64,000 nt of DNA from Halomonas beimenensis (GCF_002549795.1 NZ_CP021435.1:2480001-2544000), one strand, 5' to 3'. Counted from the stretch's first letter, positions 1 to 9,776 are shown. Made by a program: numbers and translations. The notes: generated by a model from the sequence alone, not told the origin.

Positions 1-773
1 CGGAGGTCCAGGCCGCTCGCACCGGGGTGGAACTGGTGCGCAGCGGCCAGGCCGATGCGCTGATGAAGGGACACATCCACACCGACACCTTCATGCATGC
101 CCTGCTGGACAAGGGCCTGAGGCAGCCCGGCCGGCGCGTGAGCCACGTCTTCCTGGTGGACGTGCCCGACTGCCCACGCCTGCTGGCCGTGACCGATGCG
201 GCCGTGAACATCACGCCGGACCTCGATGCCAAGGCACAGATCCTGGAGAATGCCATCGAGCTGATGCACCTGATCGGGCTCGAGCGGCCACGAGCGGCGA
301 TCATTTCCGCCGTGGAGACGGTGAATCCGGCGATCGTCTCCACCCTGGATGCCGCCTCCCTGACCTTGATGGCCCGACGCGGCCAGATTGCCGGCGCCGA
401 GGTCGACGGACCGCTGGCTTTCGACAATGCCATCTCGAAGCGAGCCGCGCGCGAAAAGGGCATCGACTCCGCGGTGGCGGGGAAGGCCGACATCCTGCTC
501 ATGCCGGATCTGGTGTCCGGCAACGTGTTGGCCAAGAACCTCGAGTACCATGCCGGCGCCACGGCGGCCGGCGTGGTCATGGGGCTGGCGGTGCCGGTAG
601 TGCTGAGCTCCCGGGCCGACCCGCCCGAGGCACGCCTAGCCGGACTGGCCGTGGCGGCGTTGATGTACCGAACGGGCATCCACCTGCCCCTACCCTCCAC
701 TGGCGAAGTCGAATCCACCTTCTGCTGTTCCCCGCAACCCGAGTCGGCCTGCTGCCCCCGGGAGGTGCGCTAA
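1..773 (+). CDS. Phosphate acetyl/butyryltransferase family protein, C-terminal part
   Basis: The reading frame is open from the left edge, so only about the last 257 residues are present and the start lies outside the window. The sequence matches the phosphotransacetylase fold (PF01515 family), with the conserved stretches around KGHIHTDTFMHALL, AVTDAAVNI and MPDLVSGNVLAKNLEY. The family moves an acyl group between CoA and phosphate in the cytoplasm. The closest architecture I recall is the two-domain enoyl-CoA hydratase/phosphate acetyltransferase, but the N-terminal half is not visible, so acetyl versus butyryl specificity and domain fusion remain open. Its stop overlaps the phaC start (TAATG), so the two are translationally coupled, suggesting a role in supplying or draining acyl-CoA next to PHA synthesis. 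Confidence 0.85.
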   Translation, partial: EVQAARTGVELVRSGQADALMKGHIHTDTFMHALLDKGLRQPGRRVSHVFLVDVPDCPRLLAVTDAAVNITPDLDAKAQILENAIELMHLIGLERPRAAIISAVETVNPAIVSTLDAASLTLMARRGQIAGAEVDGPLAFDNAISKRAAREKGIDSAVAGKADILLMPDLVSGNVLAKNLEYHAGATAAGVVMGLAVPVVLSSRADPPEARLAGLAVAALMYRTGIHLPLPSTGEVESTFCCSPQPESACCPREVR

Positions 774-2533
774 TGGACACCAAGCCCCCTACTATCACTA
801 TCGACGTGCCACCAGCGAGCCCACCGGCGACGACCACCGACCCACGCCTGCATGCCATGGTGAGCCTGTTCACGGGCGGGCTGTCGCCGACCGCGGTCCA
901 GCAGGCCTGGTGGGACTGGGCGCAACACCTGCTCCTGTCGCCGGACAAGCAGGCTGAGCTTCTCGGCAAGGCGCTTCGCAAGTGGCAACGATTCGGCAAT
1001 TATTGCGAGCAGGCTTGCCGGAACGCTAACTGCGAACGCTGCATCGAGCCGCTGCCTCAGGACAAGCGCTTCCAGGACGCGGCCTGGCAGCGCTGGCCCT
1101 TCAACTCGCTCTACCAGGGTTTCCTGCTGCAGCAACAGTGGTGGCATGCGGCCACCACCGGCGTCCCCGGCGTCTCGCGGCATCATGAGGCGATGGTAAA
1201 TTTCGGTGCGCGGCAGATGCTCGATGTCTGGTCGCCGTCGAACTTCCTCGCCACCAACCCCGAATTGCTGGACCAGACGCGGCGCGAGGGTGGCGCCAAC
1301 CTGGCCCGTGGCGCCAGCAATCTGCTGGAGGATTGGCGACGCCGCCAGGCCGGCGAAGGGCCGGTAGGGGTCGAGGCGTACCGGGTCGGCCAGAACGTGG
1401 CGGTGACGCCGGGCAAGGTGGTCTACCGCAATCGGCTCATCGAGCTGATCCAGTACGCGCCCACCACGCAGGAGGTCCATGCCGAGCCGGTGCTGATCGT
1501 GCCGGCCTGGATCATGAAGTACTACATCCTCGACCTCTCCCCGGAGAACTCCCTGGTTCGCTACCTGGTGGCACAGGGCCACACGGTGTTCGTCGTGTCC
1601 TGGAAGAACCCGGGCAGCGAAGATATGGACCTGGGCATGGCCGACTACCGGCGGCTGGGCGTCATGGCGGCCCTCGACACCGTCACGGCCATCTGCCCGG
1701 AGCAGCGCGTCCACGGCGTGGGCTATTGCCTGGGAGGAACCCTGCTGTCGATCGCCGCGGCCGCCATGGGACGGGACGGCGACGATCGCCTGGCCAGCCT
1801 CACCTTGCTTGCCGCGCAGACTGACTTCAGCGAGGCCGGAGAGCTGATGCTATTCATCGACGAGGATCAGGTGCGCTTCCTCGAGGATCTCATGGCCGTC
1901 CGGGGCTATCTGGACACCCGCCAGATGGCCGGCGCCTTCCAGCTGCTGCGTTCCCAGGACCTGATCTGGTCGAAGATGGTCCGCAGTTATCTTGTCGGTG
2001 AGCGGCCCCCCATGTTCGACCTGATGGCCTGGAACGCGGATGGCACTCGCATGCCGGCGCGCATGCACAGCGAATACCTCCGGTGGCTGTTCCTCGACAA
2101 TGACCTCGCCGGCGGGCGCTACCGGGTGAACGGACGGCCTGTTTCCCTGACCGATATCGAGATTCCCGTGTTCGCCGTGAGCACGCTCAAGGACCATGTC
2201 GCCCCCTGGCGCTCCGTCTACAAGGTCCAATGGCTGACGCGGGCGGATGTCACCTTCGTGCTGTCCAGCGGCGGGCACAACGCCGGCATCGTCAACCCGC
2301 CCGGCGATGCACACCGCTTCCACCAGATCTCGACCATCCAGCCTGACGCTCCCTTCATGGATCCGGACGGCTGGCAGGCCACTGCCGCGCATCATGACGG
2401 TTCCTGGTGGCCCTGCTGGCAGGGCTGGCTGGCCGATCACAGCACCCAGGGCGTGCCCTCCCGTGAGCCGGGAGTCACCAAAAGCCATCAGGCGCTTGAT
2501 GAGGCGCCCGGATATTACGTACGAGAGCGCTGA
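773..2533 (+). CDS. phaC: Class I poly(3-hydroxyalkanoate) synthase PhaC
   Basis: This 586-residue protein has the length of class I PHA synthases, which polymerise 3-hydroxyacyl-CoA into storage granules. The lipase-like box reads GYCLGG with the catalytic cysteine at residue 319. The expected aspartate (D474, in STLKDHVAPW) and histidine (H502, in SGGHNAGI) complete the triad. The N-terminal region carries the usual PhaC_N domain, followed by the alpha/beta-hydrolase core. The start is chosen because it overlaps the upstream stop by one base. No phasin, phaA or phaB lies nearby, so this may be a second synthase locus coupled to the phosphotransacetylase rather than the main phaCAB operon; that is inference. 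Confidence 0.95.
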   Translation: MDTKPPTITIDVPPASPPATTTDPRLHAMVSLFTGGLSPTAVQQAWWDWAQHLLLSPDKQAELLGKALRKWQRFGNYCEQACRNANCERCIEPLPQDKRFQDAAWQRWPFNSLYQGFLLQQQWWHAATTGVPGVSRHHEAMVNFGARQMLDVWSPSNFLATNPELLDQTRREGGANLARGASNLLEDWRRRQAGEGPVGVEAYRVGQNVAVTPGKVVYRNRLIELIQYAPTTQEVHAEPVLIVPAWIMKYYILDLSPENSLVRYLVAQGHTVFVVSWKNPGSEDMDLGMADYRRLGVMAALDTVTAICPEQRVHGVGYCLGGTLLSIAAAAMGRDGDDRLASLTLLAAQTDFSEAGELMLFIDEDQVRFLEDLMAVRGYLDTRQMAGAFQLLRSQDLIWSKMVRSYLVGERPPMFDLMAWNADGTRMPARMHSEYLRWLFLDNDLAGGRYRVNGRPVSLTDIEIPVFAVSTLKDHVAPWRSVYKVQWLTRADVTFVLSSGGHNAGIVNPPGDAHRFHQISTIQPDAPFMDPDGWQATAAHHDGSWWPCWQGWLADHSTQGVPSREPGVTKSHQALDEAPGYYVRER

Positions 2534-2640
2534 GCCTATTACGGCAAAAACGGCAGATGCGTACCTCGGTGCGGGTTGACACGGCATCTCAGCCCGCATG
2601 CAGGCAATGAAGTGGGTAGAAAAACGGGGGACTGGTAACA

Positions 2641-2814
2641 GTGAAACGAGACAGGGTTGGGCGAAGAACATTCGTGGATCCGGTTTGCGGAAGGCAGATT
2701 GATTTCACTTCCTCCGCCATGGGAAGTGAGTATCAAGGAAAGCGCTATTACCTCTGTTCCTTAAATTGCCGAAACGGTTCGAAGCAGAGCCCGAACGGTT
2801 TGTTCGAGGGATGA
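2641..2814 (+). CDS. Small YHS-domain protein
   Basis: A 57-residue reading frame begins at a GTG codon after an in-frame TAG at 2617. It encodes FVDPVCGRQI near the start and YQGKRYYLCSLNC further on. This is the YHS signature: a D-P-V-C-G motif followed by an aromatic-rich strand and a second cysteine pair. YHS domains are thought to bind metal and occur beside heavy-metal P-type ATPases and in monooxygenases. The Shine-Dalgarno sequence is weak (G-run at 2626-2630). It sits alone between phaC and the exporter operon. Start choice is uncertain, but the conserved motif makes a real gene likely. Confidence 0.65.
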   Translation: MKRDRVGRRTFVDPVCGRQIDFTSSAMGSEYQGKRYYLCSLNCRNGSKQSPNGLFEG

Positions 2815-2940
2815 GGGATGATTTAAGACCTTGATCGCTGGAGCTTGAAATGGAGATAGCGAGTTCAATTTCGACATCCTCATCGAGCTCCCCATTCGCA
2901 TAGAGCTCGATGGGCTCCGGATAATGGGAGGGCGATTCCT

Positions 2941-3948
2941 GTGCAGATTTCGAAGCGCACGATCGTCGCCGCGTCGGTTCTCCTTGTGCTGGCCGGCGTG
3001 GCCGGCCTCGGCTGGATATACTCTGGGGATCCGCGCGAAAACAGCGATCGACTGGAGCTGTTGGGCAATGTCGACGTTCGTCAGGTCAATCTGGCGTTCG
3101 AGGTCGCGGGACGGGTTGCCACGGTCACCCAAGAGGAGGGCGACACCGTTGCGACAGGACAGACCGTTGCCTCCCTCGAGACGGCGGACTTCGAAGACGA
3201 GGTCCGCCTGGCCCGATCACGCCTCGAGCGCCAGGCGGCCGTGCTCGCCGCGCTGGAAGCCGGCACGCGGCCGGCGGAGATCGACCAGGCCCGCGCCCGG
3301 GTCATGCAGCACGAGGCGGCGCTACGCCTGGCCCAGGCCACCCTGCGCCGCCAACAGGAACTGGCGGCCCGCAATCTCGCCTCGCACCAGGTCCACGATG
3401 AGGCGAAAGCGCGCCTGGACGAAGCCCGGGCCCAGCTGCGTGCCGCCGAGAAGGCTCTCGCACTGGCGGAGGCCGGGCCGCGACGGGAAGACATCGAACA
3501 GGCCCGCGCCCAGCTCAATGCCGATCGGGCCGCGCTCAATCTCGCCCAGCGACGCCTCGCCGATGCGACCCTGATCGCGCCCAATGGTGGCATCATCCTG
3601 ACCCGCGTACGCGAGCCGGGTACCGTCGTAGCGCCGGGTGACACTATCTATACCCTGTCTCTGACCTCGCCGGTCTGGATCCGCACCTACGTGGACGAAC
3701 CCGAGCTCGGCCGCATCTATCCGGGTATGCCGGCCGAGATCCACACCGACTCGGGCGGCATCTACCGGGGCCAGGTCGGTTTCATTTCGCCGCGTGCCGA
3801 ATTCACGCCCAAGACGGTGGAGACCCGCGAGCTCAGAACCAGCCTCGTCTATCGGCTGCGGGTGATCGTCGAAAATCCGGACAACGGCCTCAGGCAGGGC
3901 ATGCCGGTGACGGTGGTCCTGCAACCGAACCAGGGGGATGAATCATGA
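2941..3948 (+). CDS. HlyD/YbhG-type periplasmic adaptor of an ABC exporter
   Basis: This 335-residue membrane-fusion protein has one N-terminal membrane anchor (about residues 8-25). A biotinyl-lipoyl half-motif follows (NVDVRQVNLAFEVAGRV), then a long alpha-helical hairpin rich in Ala, Arg and Glu (about residues 80-190), and a second lipoyl/beta-barrel part containing APNGGIILTRVREPGTVV. It would link an inner-membrane ABC pump to an outer-membrane channel. The GTG start at 2941 has a GGGAGG ribosome site just upstream. The stop overlaps the next gene (ATGA). Gene order and sizes match ybhG-ybhF-ybhS-ybhR; the E. coli system has been linked to drug and cation efflux, but the substrate here cannot be read from sequence. 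Confidence 0.9.
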   Translation: MQISKRTIVAASVLLVLAGVAGLGWIYSGDPRENSDRLELLGNVDVRQVNLAFEVAGRVATVTQEEGDTVATGQTVASLETADFEDEVRLARSRLERQAAVLAALEAGTRPAEIDQARARVMQHEAALRLAQATLRRQQELAARNLASHQVHDEAKARLDEARAQLRAAEKALALAEAGPRREDIEQARAQLNADRAALNLAQRRLADATLIAPNGGIILTRVREPGTVVAPGDTIYTLSLTSPVWIRTYVDEPELGRIYPGMPAEIHTDSGGIYRGQVGFISPRAEFTPKTVETRELRTSLVYRLRVIVENPDNGLRQGMPVTVVLQPNQGDES

Positions 3949-5675
3949 CCGAGACGCTCGCCCGAATCGATGGGGTCACAAAACGCTTCGTCGAGGAGGG
4001 AACGCCCGCCATCGAGGCGCTGACCACGCGCATCGAGGCCGGCCGGGTCACCGGTCTGGTCGGCCCCGACGGGGCCGGCAAGACCACGCTCCTGCGCCTC
4101 ATGGCCGGCCTACTGCTCCCCGACGACGGCACCCTCCACATCTGCGGCTTCGCTCCGGCCGCAGACGTCATCGCCCTGCACCGTGTCGTCGCCTACATGC
4201 CCCAGCGTTTCGGCCTCTACGAGGAGCTGTCGGTGATCGAGAATCTCGAACTCTCCGCCGATTTGCGCTCGGTGGTCGGGACGGAACGGGAGGAAGCCCT
4301 CGCGCGACTGCTGACGTTCACCGGGCTCGCGCCCTTCACCCGGCGACTCGCGGGCGCGCTCTCCGGTGGCATGAAGCAGAAGCTCGGCCTCGCCTGCGCC
4401 CTGATCAAGCGCCCCCGGCTGCTGCTGCTCGACGAACCGAGCGTCGGGGTCGACCCCCTCTCGCGGCGCGAGCTCTGGCGGCTGGTCTACGCGCTCGTCG
4501 ATCAGGGGATCGGGGTGGTCTGGAGCACCGCCTATCTCGACGAGGCCGAGCGCTGCGCCTCGGTGCTGCTGTTGAGTGGCGGCAAGGCGCTGTACCAGGG
4601 GCCGCCCCAAGCGCTGACCCGACGCCTCGAGGGGCGGACCTTCCTGGTGCGTAACATGAGCGGTGAGCGACGCGCCGTGCTGACGCGCGCCCTGGAAAGG
4701 CCCGACGTGATCGACGGCGTCATCCAGGGGCGCAGCGTTCGGCTGGTGGTCGGCCAGGATGGCGTGGCTCCAACACCGGCCAGCCTCGATGCCGGGTCCG
4801 AGGCGGTGATGACAACGGTGCCCCCGCGCTTCGAGGACGCCTTCATGGATCTGCTCGGCGGGGGCCCGCGAGGCCGGTCACCTTTCGCGGAGGGCGGCCC
4901 GTCCCGCGAGCAACCGGTCGACAGCGTCGTCGAGGCCGAGGGGCTGACCCGCCGTTTCGGAGCCTTCACCGCCGTCGACGGGATCCGCTTGCGGGTCGGG
5001 CGGGGCGAGATCTTCGGGCTGATCGGCCCCAATGGCGCCGGCAAGTCGACGACCTTCAAGATGCTCTGCGGGTTGTTGCACCCGACGTCCGGCACGGCCC
5101 GGGTGGTGGGGCTCGATCTCGCCAAGGCCCCGAGTCAGGCACGCGCGCGGCTCGGCTACATGGCGCAGCAGTTCTCGCTCTATGGCGACCTGAGCGTAGG
5201 CCAGAACCTGAACTTCTTCGCGGGCATCTACGGGCTCGGCGGCCGCCGGCGACGCAACGCCCTGGAACGCATGGTCGACATCTTCGCCCTCGGCCCCTAT
5301 CTCGGCGTCAATGCCGGCACCCTGCCGCTGGGCTTCAAGCAACGGCTGGCGCTCGCGTGCGCGGTGATGCACGCCCCCGACGTGCTGTTTCTCGACGAAC
5401 CCACGTCCGGGGTCGACCCTCGCACCCGGCGAGAGTTCTGGTCGCATATCAATGCCATGGTGGCGAACGGTATGACCATCATGGTCACCACCCACTTCCT
5501 CGACGAGGCGGAGTACTGCGACCGCATGGCCTTGGTCTATCGCGGTCGTCTCATCGCCACCGGCGCGCCGGACGATCTGAAGGAGCGAGTTCGCTGTGCG
5601 GGCCGGCCCGAGCCGACCCTCGAGGATGCCTTCATCGCCCTGGTCGAAGCCGACGACCGCAGGAGCGCGGCATGA
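3945..5675 (+). CDS. ABC exporter ATPase with two fused nucleotide-binding domains (YbhF type)
   Basis: The 576-residue protein has two ABC ATPase domains in tandem. The first has Walker A GPDGAGKTT, signature LSGGMKQKLGLA and Walker B LLLLDEPSVGVDP. The second has GPNGAGKST and VLFLDEPTSGVDP, but its signature region reads LPLGFKQRLALA, lacking the usual S-G-G. One ATP site may therefore be weaker, an asymmetry common in this family. The start overlaps the upstream stop and its own stop overlaps the downstream permease start, so the four genes form one translational unit. It powers the exporter formed with the two following permeases. Confidence 0.93.
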   Translation: MTETLARIDGVTKRFVEEGTPAIEALTTRIEAGRVTGLVGPDGAGKTTLLRLMAGLLLPDDGTLHICGFAPAADVIALHRVVAYMPQRFGLYEELSVIENLELSADLRSVVGTEREEALARLLTFTGLAPFTRRLAGALSGGMKQKLGLACALIKRPRLLLLDEPSVGVDPLSRRELWRLVYALVDQGIGVVWSTAYLDEAERCASVLLLSGGKALYQGPPQALTRRLEGRTFLVRNMSGERRAVLTRALERPDVIDGVIQGRSVRLVVGQDGVAPTPASLDAGSEAVMTTVPPRFEDAFMDLLGGGPRGRSPFAEGGPSREQPVDSVVEAEGLTRRFGAFTAVDGIRLRVGRGEIFGLIGPNGAGKSTTFKMLCGLLHPTSGTARVVGLDLAKAPSQARARLGYMAQQFSLYGDLSVGQNLNFFAGIYGLGGRRRRNALERMVDIFALGPYLGVNAGTLPLGFKQRLALACAVMHAPDVLFLDEPTSGVDPRTRREFWSHINAMVANGMTIMVTTHFLDEAEYCDRMALVYRGRLIATGAPDDLKERVRCAGRPEPTLEDAFIALVEADDRRSAA

Positions 5676-6817
5676 ACGCGGACGCCTCGCCGGGCAGGCA
5701 GAAGCTTCGCCGGGTCCTCGGCCTGGTGCGCAAGGAGACCCGCCAGGCCTTACGCGACCCGAGCAGTATCCTGGTCGCCGCCGTCTTACCGCTGATCCTG
5801 CTGTTCCTGTTCGGTTACGGCGTCACCTTCGACCCACGCTTCTTCACGATCGGTCTGGTGGACGAACAACCGACGCCCGAGAGCGGTAGCTTCACCGCGG
5901 CGCTCTCCCATTCACCCTATTTCCGGATTGAATCCGCTCGCGATCGCCGCCACTTCGAGGCGGATCTCGTCGCCGGCGATATTCACGGTATCGTCGTGCT
6001 GCCGACCGATTTCGCCGAGCGGGCTTACCGTGGTGAAAGCGCGCCGATTCAGGTCATCGTCGATGGCAGCGATCCCAATACCGCCGATCTGGTGGACAAT
6101 TATCTGGAGCTGCTGTGGGCGAACTGGCTCGAGCAGGAGTCGATCGACCGGGCTCGTCCCCTAGCGCCCGGAGCCGTCGAGCTCCGATCGCAGGTCTGGT
6201 TCAATCCGGAGCTCTCGAGCCGCCACTACCTGGTGCCCGGTGCCATCGCCATCGTTCTCACCCTGATCGGTGCGCTGCTGACGGCGCTGGTCGTCGCTCG
6301 CGAGTGGGAGCGGGGCACCATGGAGGCCCTGCTCGCCACCCCCATCGGGATCCTCGAGCTCCTGGCCGGCAAGCTGGTGCCCTACTTCCTGCTCGGCATG
6401 GGCTCCATGGCGCTGTCGGTCGCCACCGCCGTCTTCCTGTTCGGCGTGCCCTTCCGCGGCTCCTTCGCACTGCTGGCGCTGGCCTCGGCGCTCTTCCTGT
6501 GGGCCGCCCTGGGCCAGGGGCTCTTGATCTCGACGGTGACCCGCAATCAGCTGGTCGCAGCGCAGATCTCCATTCTGTCGGCCTTCCTACCGGCCTTCTA
6601 TTTCTCGAACTTCGTCTTCGAAATCGACAGCATGCTTTGGGCCCTGCAGCTCATCAGCTATGCGGTGCCCGCCCGCTACTTCGTCTCGACCCTGCAGACC
6701 CTATTCCTCGTCGGCGACGTCAGCAGCGTGCTCCTGCCCGACCTGCTGGGGCTCAAGGCGATCGCCGTCGGCTTCTTCACCCTGACCGCCGTAAGCACGC
6801 GCAGGCGACTGGAATAG
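5672..6817 (+). CDS. ABC-2 type permease (YbhS type)
   Basis: The ATG at 5672 overlaps the upstream stop and gives a 381-residue membrane protein. One N-terminal membrane helix (about residues 30-50) is followed by a large periplasmic domain containing FDPRFFTIGLVDEQPTPESG. Five to six further helices follow in the second half, including the conserved REWERGTMEALLATP coupling motif. That is the usual ABC2_membrane_3 architecture. It pairs with the next permease to form the membrane pore. A longer upstream extension of the same frame exists inside the ATPase gene but is not needed. Confidence 0.92.
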   Translation: MNADASPGRQKLRRVLGLVRKETRQALRDPSSILVAAVLPLILLFLFGYGVTFDPRFFTIGLVDEQPTPESGSFTAALSHSPYFRIESARDRRHFEADLVAGDIHGIVVLPTDFAERAYRGESAPIQVIVDGSDPNTADLVDNYLELLWANWLEQESIDRARPLAPGAVELRSQVWFNPELSSRHYLVPGAIAIVLTLIGALLTALVVAREWERGTMEALLATPIGILELLAGKLVPYFLLGMGSMALSVATAVFLFGVPFRGSFALLALASALFLWAALGQGLLISTVTRNQLVAAQISILSAFLPAFYFSNFVFEIDSMLWALQLISYAVPARYFVSTLQTLFLVGDVSSVLLPDLLGLKAIAVGFFTLTAVSTRRRLE

Positions 6818-6820
6818 AAC

Positions 6821-7924
6821 ATGTGGCGACGCATTCTGGCATTGATCATCAAGGAGCTGCTGGCCAGCGCCCGCGACCGGCAGACGCGCTGGGTGGTGCT
6901 GTTCTCGCCACCATTCCTGCTGCTGGTCTACGCCTTCGCCATCACCCAGGAAGTCACGAACGTCTCGATCGCGGTCCTCGATCAGGACAGGGGACGGGAA
7001 GCCCGCGAGCTCGTCAGTCGCTTCGCAGGGGGCGAGACCTTCACGCGCATTCGCTATCTGAAAGGCGTGGCCGAGATCGCGCCGGCGCTCGAGACCCAGG
7101 AGGTGAGCATGGTGCTTCACCTCGGACCGGACTTCTCACATCGGATCGCCGCCGGGGAGCGCGCCCAGGTCCAGCTGCTGCTCGACGGGCGGCGCACCAA
7201 CGCGGCGCAGATCCTGCTGGGCTATGTCACGCGTATCGTCGCGCAGTTCAACGAGACACTGAGCGAAGGCAGCTCGCGCCCGCCGACCGTGGTGATCACA
7301 CGAGCCTGGTTCAACCCCAACGTCGAGCCACTGTGGTCGGCCGTCCCCGCCCTCTTCGCGGTCCTGACCGCAGTGGTCGGCTTCATGGTCTCGGCACTGG
7401 CCGTCGCCCGCGAGCGGGAGCTCGGCACCTTCGAGCAGCTGCTGGTCTCGCCGCTCCAGTCGGTCGAGATCCTCGTCGGCAAGACACTACCGGCGCTGCT
7501 CATCGCGCTTGCCAGCGCCAGCGCCATGCTGGCACTCGGCGGGATCGTGCTCGAGGTGCCGTTGAGGGGCTCGCTTATCGGGCTATACGCCGCCATGACC
7601 GTGTATCTCGCCGCCATCATCGGCATCGGGCTGTTCATTTCCTCGCTGGCCTCGACCCAGCAGCAGGCCGTCATCGGGCTGTTGCTCTACATGGTGCCGG
7701 CGGTGCTGCTGTCCGGCTATGCGACCCCGGTGGAGAACATGCCCGACTGGCTGCAGTGGCTCGCCGCCACCAACCCGATCACTCACTTCATCATCATCTG
7801 CAAGGGCATATTCCTGAGGGCCGTGCCCGCGGAGGTCATCCTCCGTCATACCTGGCCGATGGCGCTGATCGCGACCACCACGCTCGCGGCCGGCACCTGG
7901 CTGTTCCGGCGACGTGTCGCCTGA
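6821..7924 (+). CDS. ABC-2 type permease (YbhR type)
   Basis: This 367-residue protein is a paralogue of the preceding permease. It has an N-terminal helix, a periplasmic loop domain (about residues 45-165) and a C-terminal helical bundle with the conserved ARERELGTFEQLLVSP motif and a YMVPAVLLSGYATPVENMP segment typical of ABC-2 pumps. It starts three bases after the previous stop and is the last gene of the exporter operon. Confidence 0.92.
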   Translation: MWRRILALIIKELLASARDRQTRWVVLFSPPFLLLVYAFAITQEVTNVSIAVLDQDRGREARELVSRFAGGETFTRIRYLKGVAEIAPALETQEVSMVLHLGPDFSHRIAAGERAQVQLLLDGRRTNAAQILLGYVTRIVAQFNETLSEGSSRPPTVVITRAWFNPNVEPLWSAVPALFAVLTAVVGFMVSALAVARERELGTFEQLLVSPLQSVEILVGKTLPALLIALASASAMLALGGIVLEVPLRGSLIGLYAAMTVYLAAIIGIGLFISSLASTQQQAVIGLLLYMVPAVLLSGYATPVENMPDWLQWLAATNPITHFIIICKGIFLRAVPAEVILRHTWPMALIATTTLAAGTWLFRRRVA

Positions 7925-8223
7925 CTGTGATCTATCAACGCGTTCGCGAACAGCCGGCTCACCGTCCTCCTTCCAACGAAGCCTGCCTCTGAGCCGGCGT
8001 CGCTGGGCAAGCAAGCCGCATAGGCCAGCCTCGGACTCCATCCGCCCCTGGGCACTCAAACGCCAAGAGGTGTCGAACCGGCAGCTACAGCTTGAGAAGG
8101 AGTCCGTTCCGACTTGACCAGAACTTGCCGCAGCGTCCGAATCCCCGAGTAAACACCCGTTGGTGCGTGCACACTCGGCCAGGCTCTTGGCAAAAAGCTG
8201 ATGTATTTCATCCTCGGCGAAGT
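7925..8223. other. Intergenic region between convergent genes
   Basis: This stretch lies between the ends of the exporter operon and the EamA gene. It holds one inverted repeat with 9-bp arms (7953-7961, GCCGGCTCA, and 7990-7998) around a 28-nt loop, without a following T-run. It could be a weak bidirectional terminator. I see no gene in it. Confidence 0.4.
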
Positions 8224-9138
8224 CTATACGCACTGACAGGGATGCACGGCCTGGCGTTCCCGACCCCGCGACATCTCGCGGGTCAGCCAGAAGCCGGCGC
8301 CGAGCAGCAAGGCGCCGCCATAGATCATGCCACGGCCCGGCACCTCCGCGAAGATCAGGAAACCCAGGCTCGAGGCCACCACCGGCGAGACGATGATATC
8401 GACCAGGGCATAGACATTGGCATTGAGCGACTTCAAGACGATGGAGATGCCGAAATAGGCGAAGCCCGTGGACACGATGCCCAGGCTTGCGGCCCAGAGC
8501 ATCACCGGCAGTTCCACGCCAAGCGCCGGATAGGCGATCGTCGTCGCCAACTGGCCGGGACCGGTGATCAACAGGAACGGCGAGAGCGCCAGCGCTGCGA
8601 CCAGCAGCGACCAGGCGATGTCATTCCCGGTCTCGGTCTTGCCCTCGTAGCGCATGTAGGTGACCATCGCGGCATAGATCGCCCCGGTGGCCAGCGCCAC
8701 GAAGTTGCCCAGCATATGGCCGCCGCCGAGCGGATTGGCCAGCGCAATGCCGACCAGGGCGACGGCGAAGATCAGGACATAGCTCCTGCGCGCCTTTTCA
8801 CCCAAGAATAGCGCCGAAAAGATGAACACGAAGAATGGCGCGATGCTCCAGAAGATCACCGCATTGGCGATCGGCACCAGCGACATGGCGAAATTGAAGA
8901 CGCCGCCCTGAGCGGCGATCAGTACGCCGATGATGGCGGTGTCCTTGACGTTGCCCTTGGGAAACCGCGGCCGTTGCCGAGTAGCAAGAGCCCGCGCCAA
9001 GAACAGGAAAGCGGCCGCGAAGGCCATGGCATAGAAGGTCAACTTCTGGATCGGAATCCGCCCATCGGTGAGCTTTACGAACACGCCGATGGTCGCCTCG
9101 GAGACCGTGATCAACGCAAGCAGAAGGAGGGTATTCAT
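8224..9138 (-). CDS. EamA/DMT-family transporter
   Basis: This 304-residue protein has about ten hydrophobic helices arranged as two homologous five-helix halves, the layout of the drug/metabolite transporter superfamily. Its start overlaps the stop of the broken CDF transporter (ATGA at 9135-9138), so it was once the downstream, translationally coupled partner of that metal exporter. With 2.7 kb of insertion sequence and a frameshift now upstream, normal expression may be reduced; that is inference. The substrate is unknown. Confidence 0.88.
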   Translation of the reverse strand: MNTLLLLALITVSEATIGVFVKLTDGRIPIQKLTFYAMAFAAAFLFLARALATRQRPRFPKGNVKDTAIIGVLIAAQGGVFNFAMSLVPIANAVIFWSIAPFFVFIFSALFLGEKARRSYVLIFAVALVGIALANPLGGGHMLGNFVALATGAIYAAMVTYMRYEGKTETGNDIAWSLLVAALALSPFLLITGPGQLATTIAYPALGVELPVMLWAASLGIVSTGFAYFGISIVLKSLNANVYALVDIIVSPVVASSLGFLIFAEVPGRGMIYGGALLLGAGFWLTREMSRGRERQAVHPCQCV

Positions 9139-9776
9139 ACCTGGCTTCCCTTGCTCCCCAGACGCGTGATATCGATCGCTTCGGCACCGGACTCGTCGAG
9201 ACAGGCGGTCTCCACCTGCAGTGTGGCGAAGAAAAAGCCGTAATGATCCTTGAGCATGCTATAGGCGGCTTTGAGCACGGCCTGTGGATCGGTGTCATCG
9301 GAGATTCGCAGGTGCGGAGAATACGTAACGGCCGCTGGTCAATGCCCAGGCGTGGACGTGATGGGCATTTTCCACGCCGTCAAGCGCTACCAGTGCTTCC
9401 GTCACCTCAGCTAGGTGTCGGGTCCCGCGTGATTGATAACACGTTTCTTGAATAGCGCCGGCCGCTTCGTCTGCCAGTCTTTCATCGCTGAGATGGGCGG
9501 CTGATGACCCAGTGCCTTTTGCGGGATGTGGTGATTGTAAAGCCAGCAGTAGCGTTTCAGCGTCTGTTCCAGATCTTCACCGGACTCATACCTTCGGGTC
9601 GCCAGTACATCGCTGATGCGGCCGTTGAAGCGCTCGACCATACCATTGGTTTGTGGTCGCCCTGGCTTGATGAGTCGATGTTGGATGCCATGTGCTTGGC
9701 ATTCCCGATCGAAGGGGTGACGACCACTCGGTTGCCGTTCTCCCGCGCGTGTGAAGCGATCGGTGAATGATTTCCC

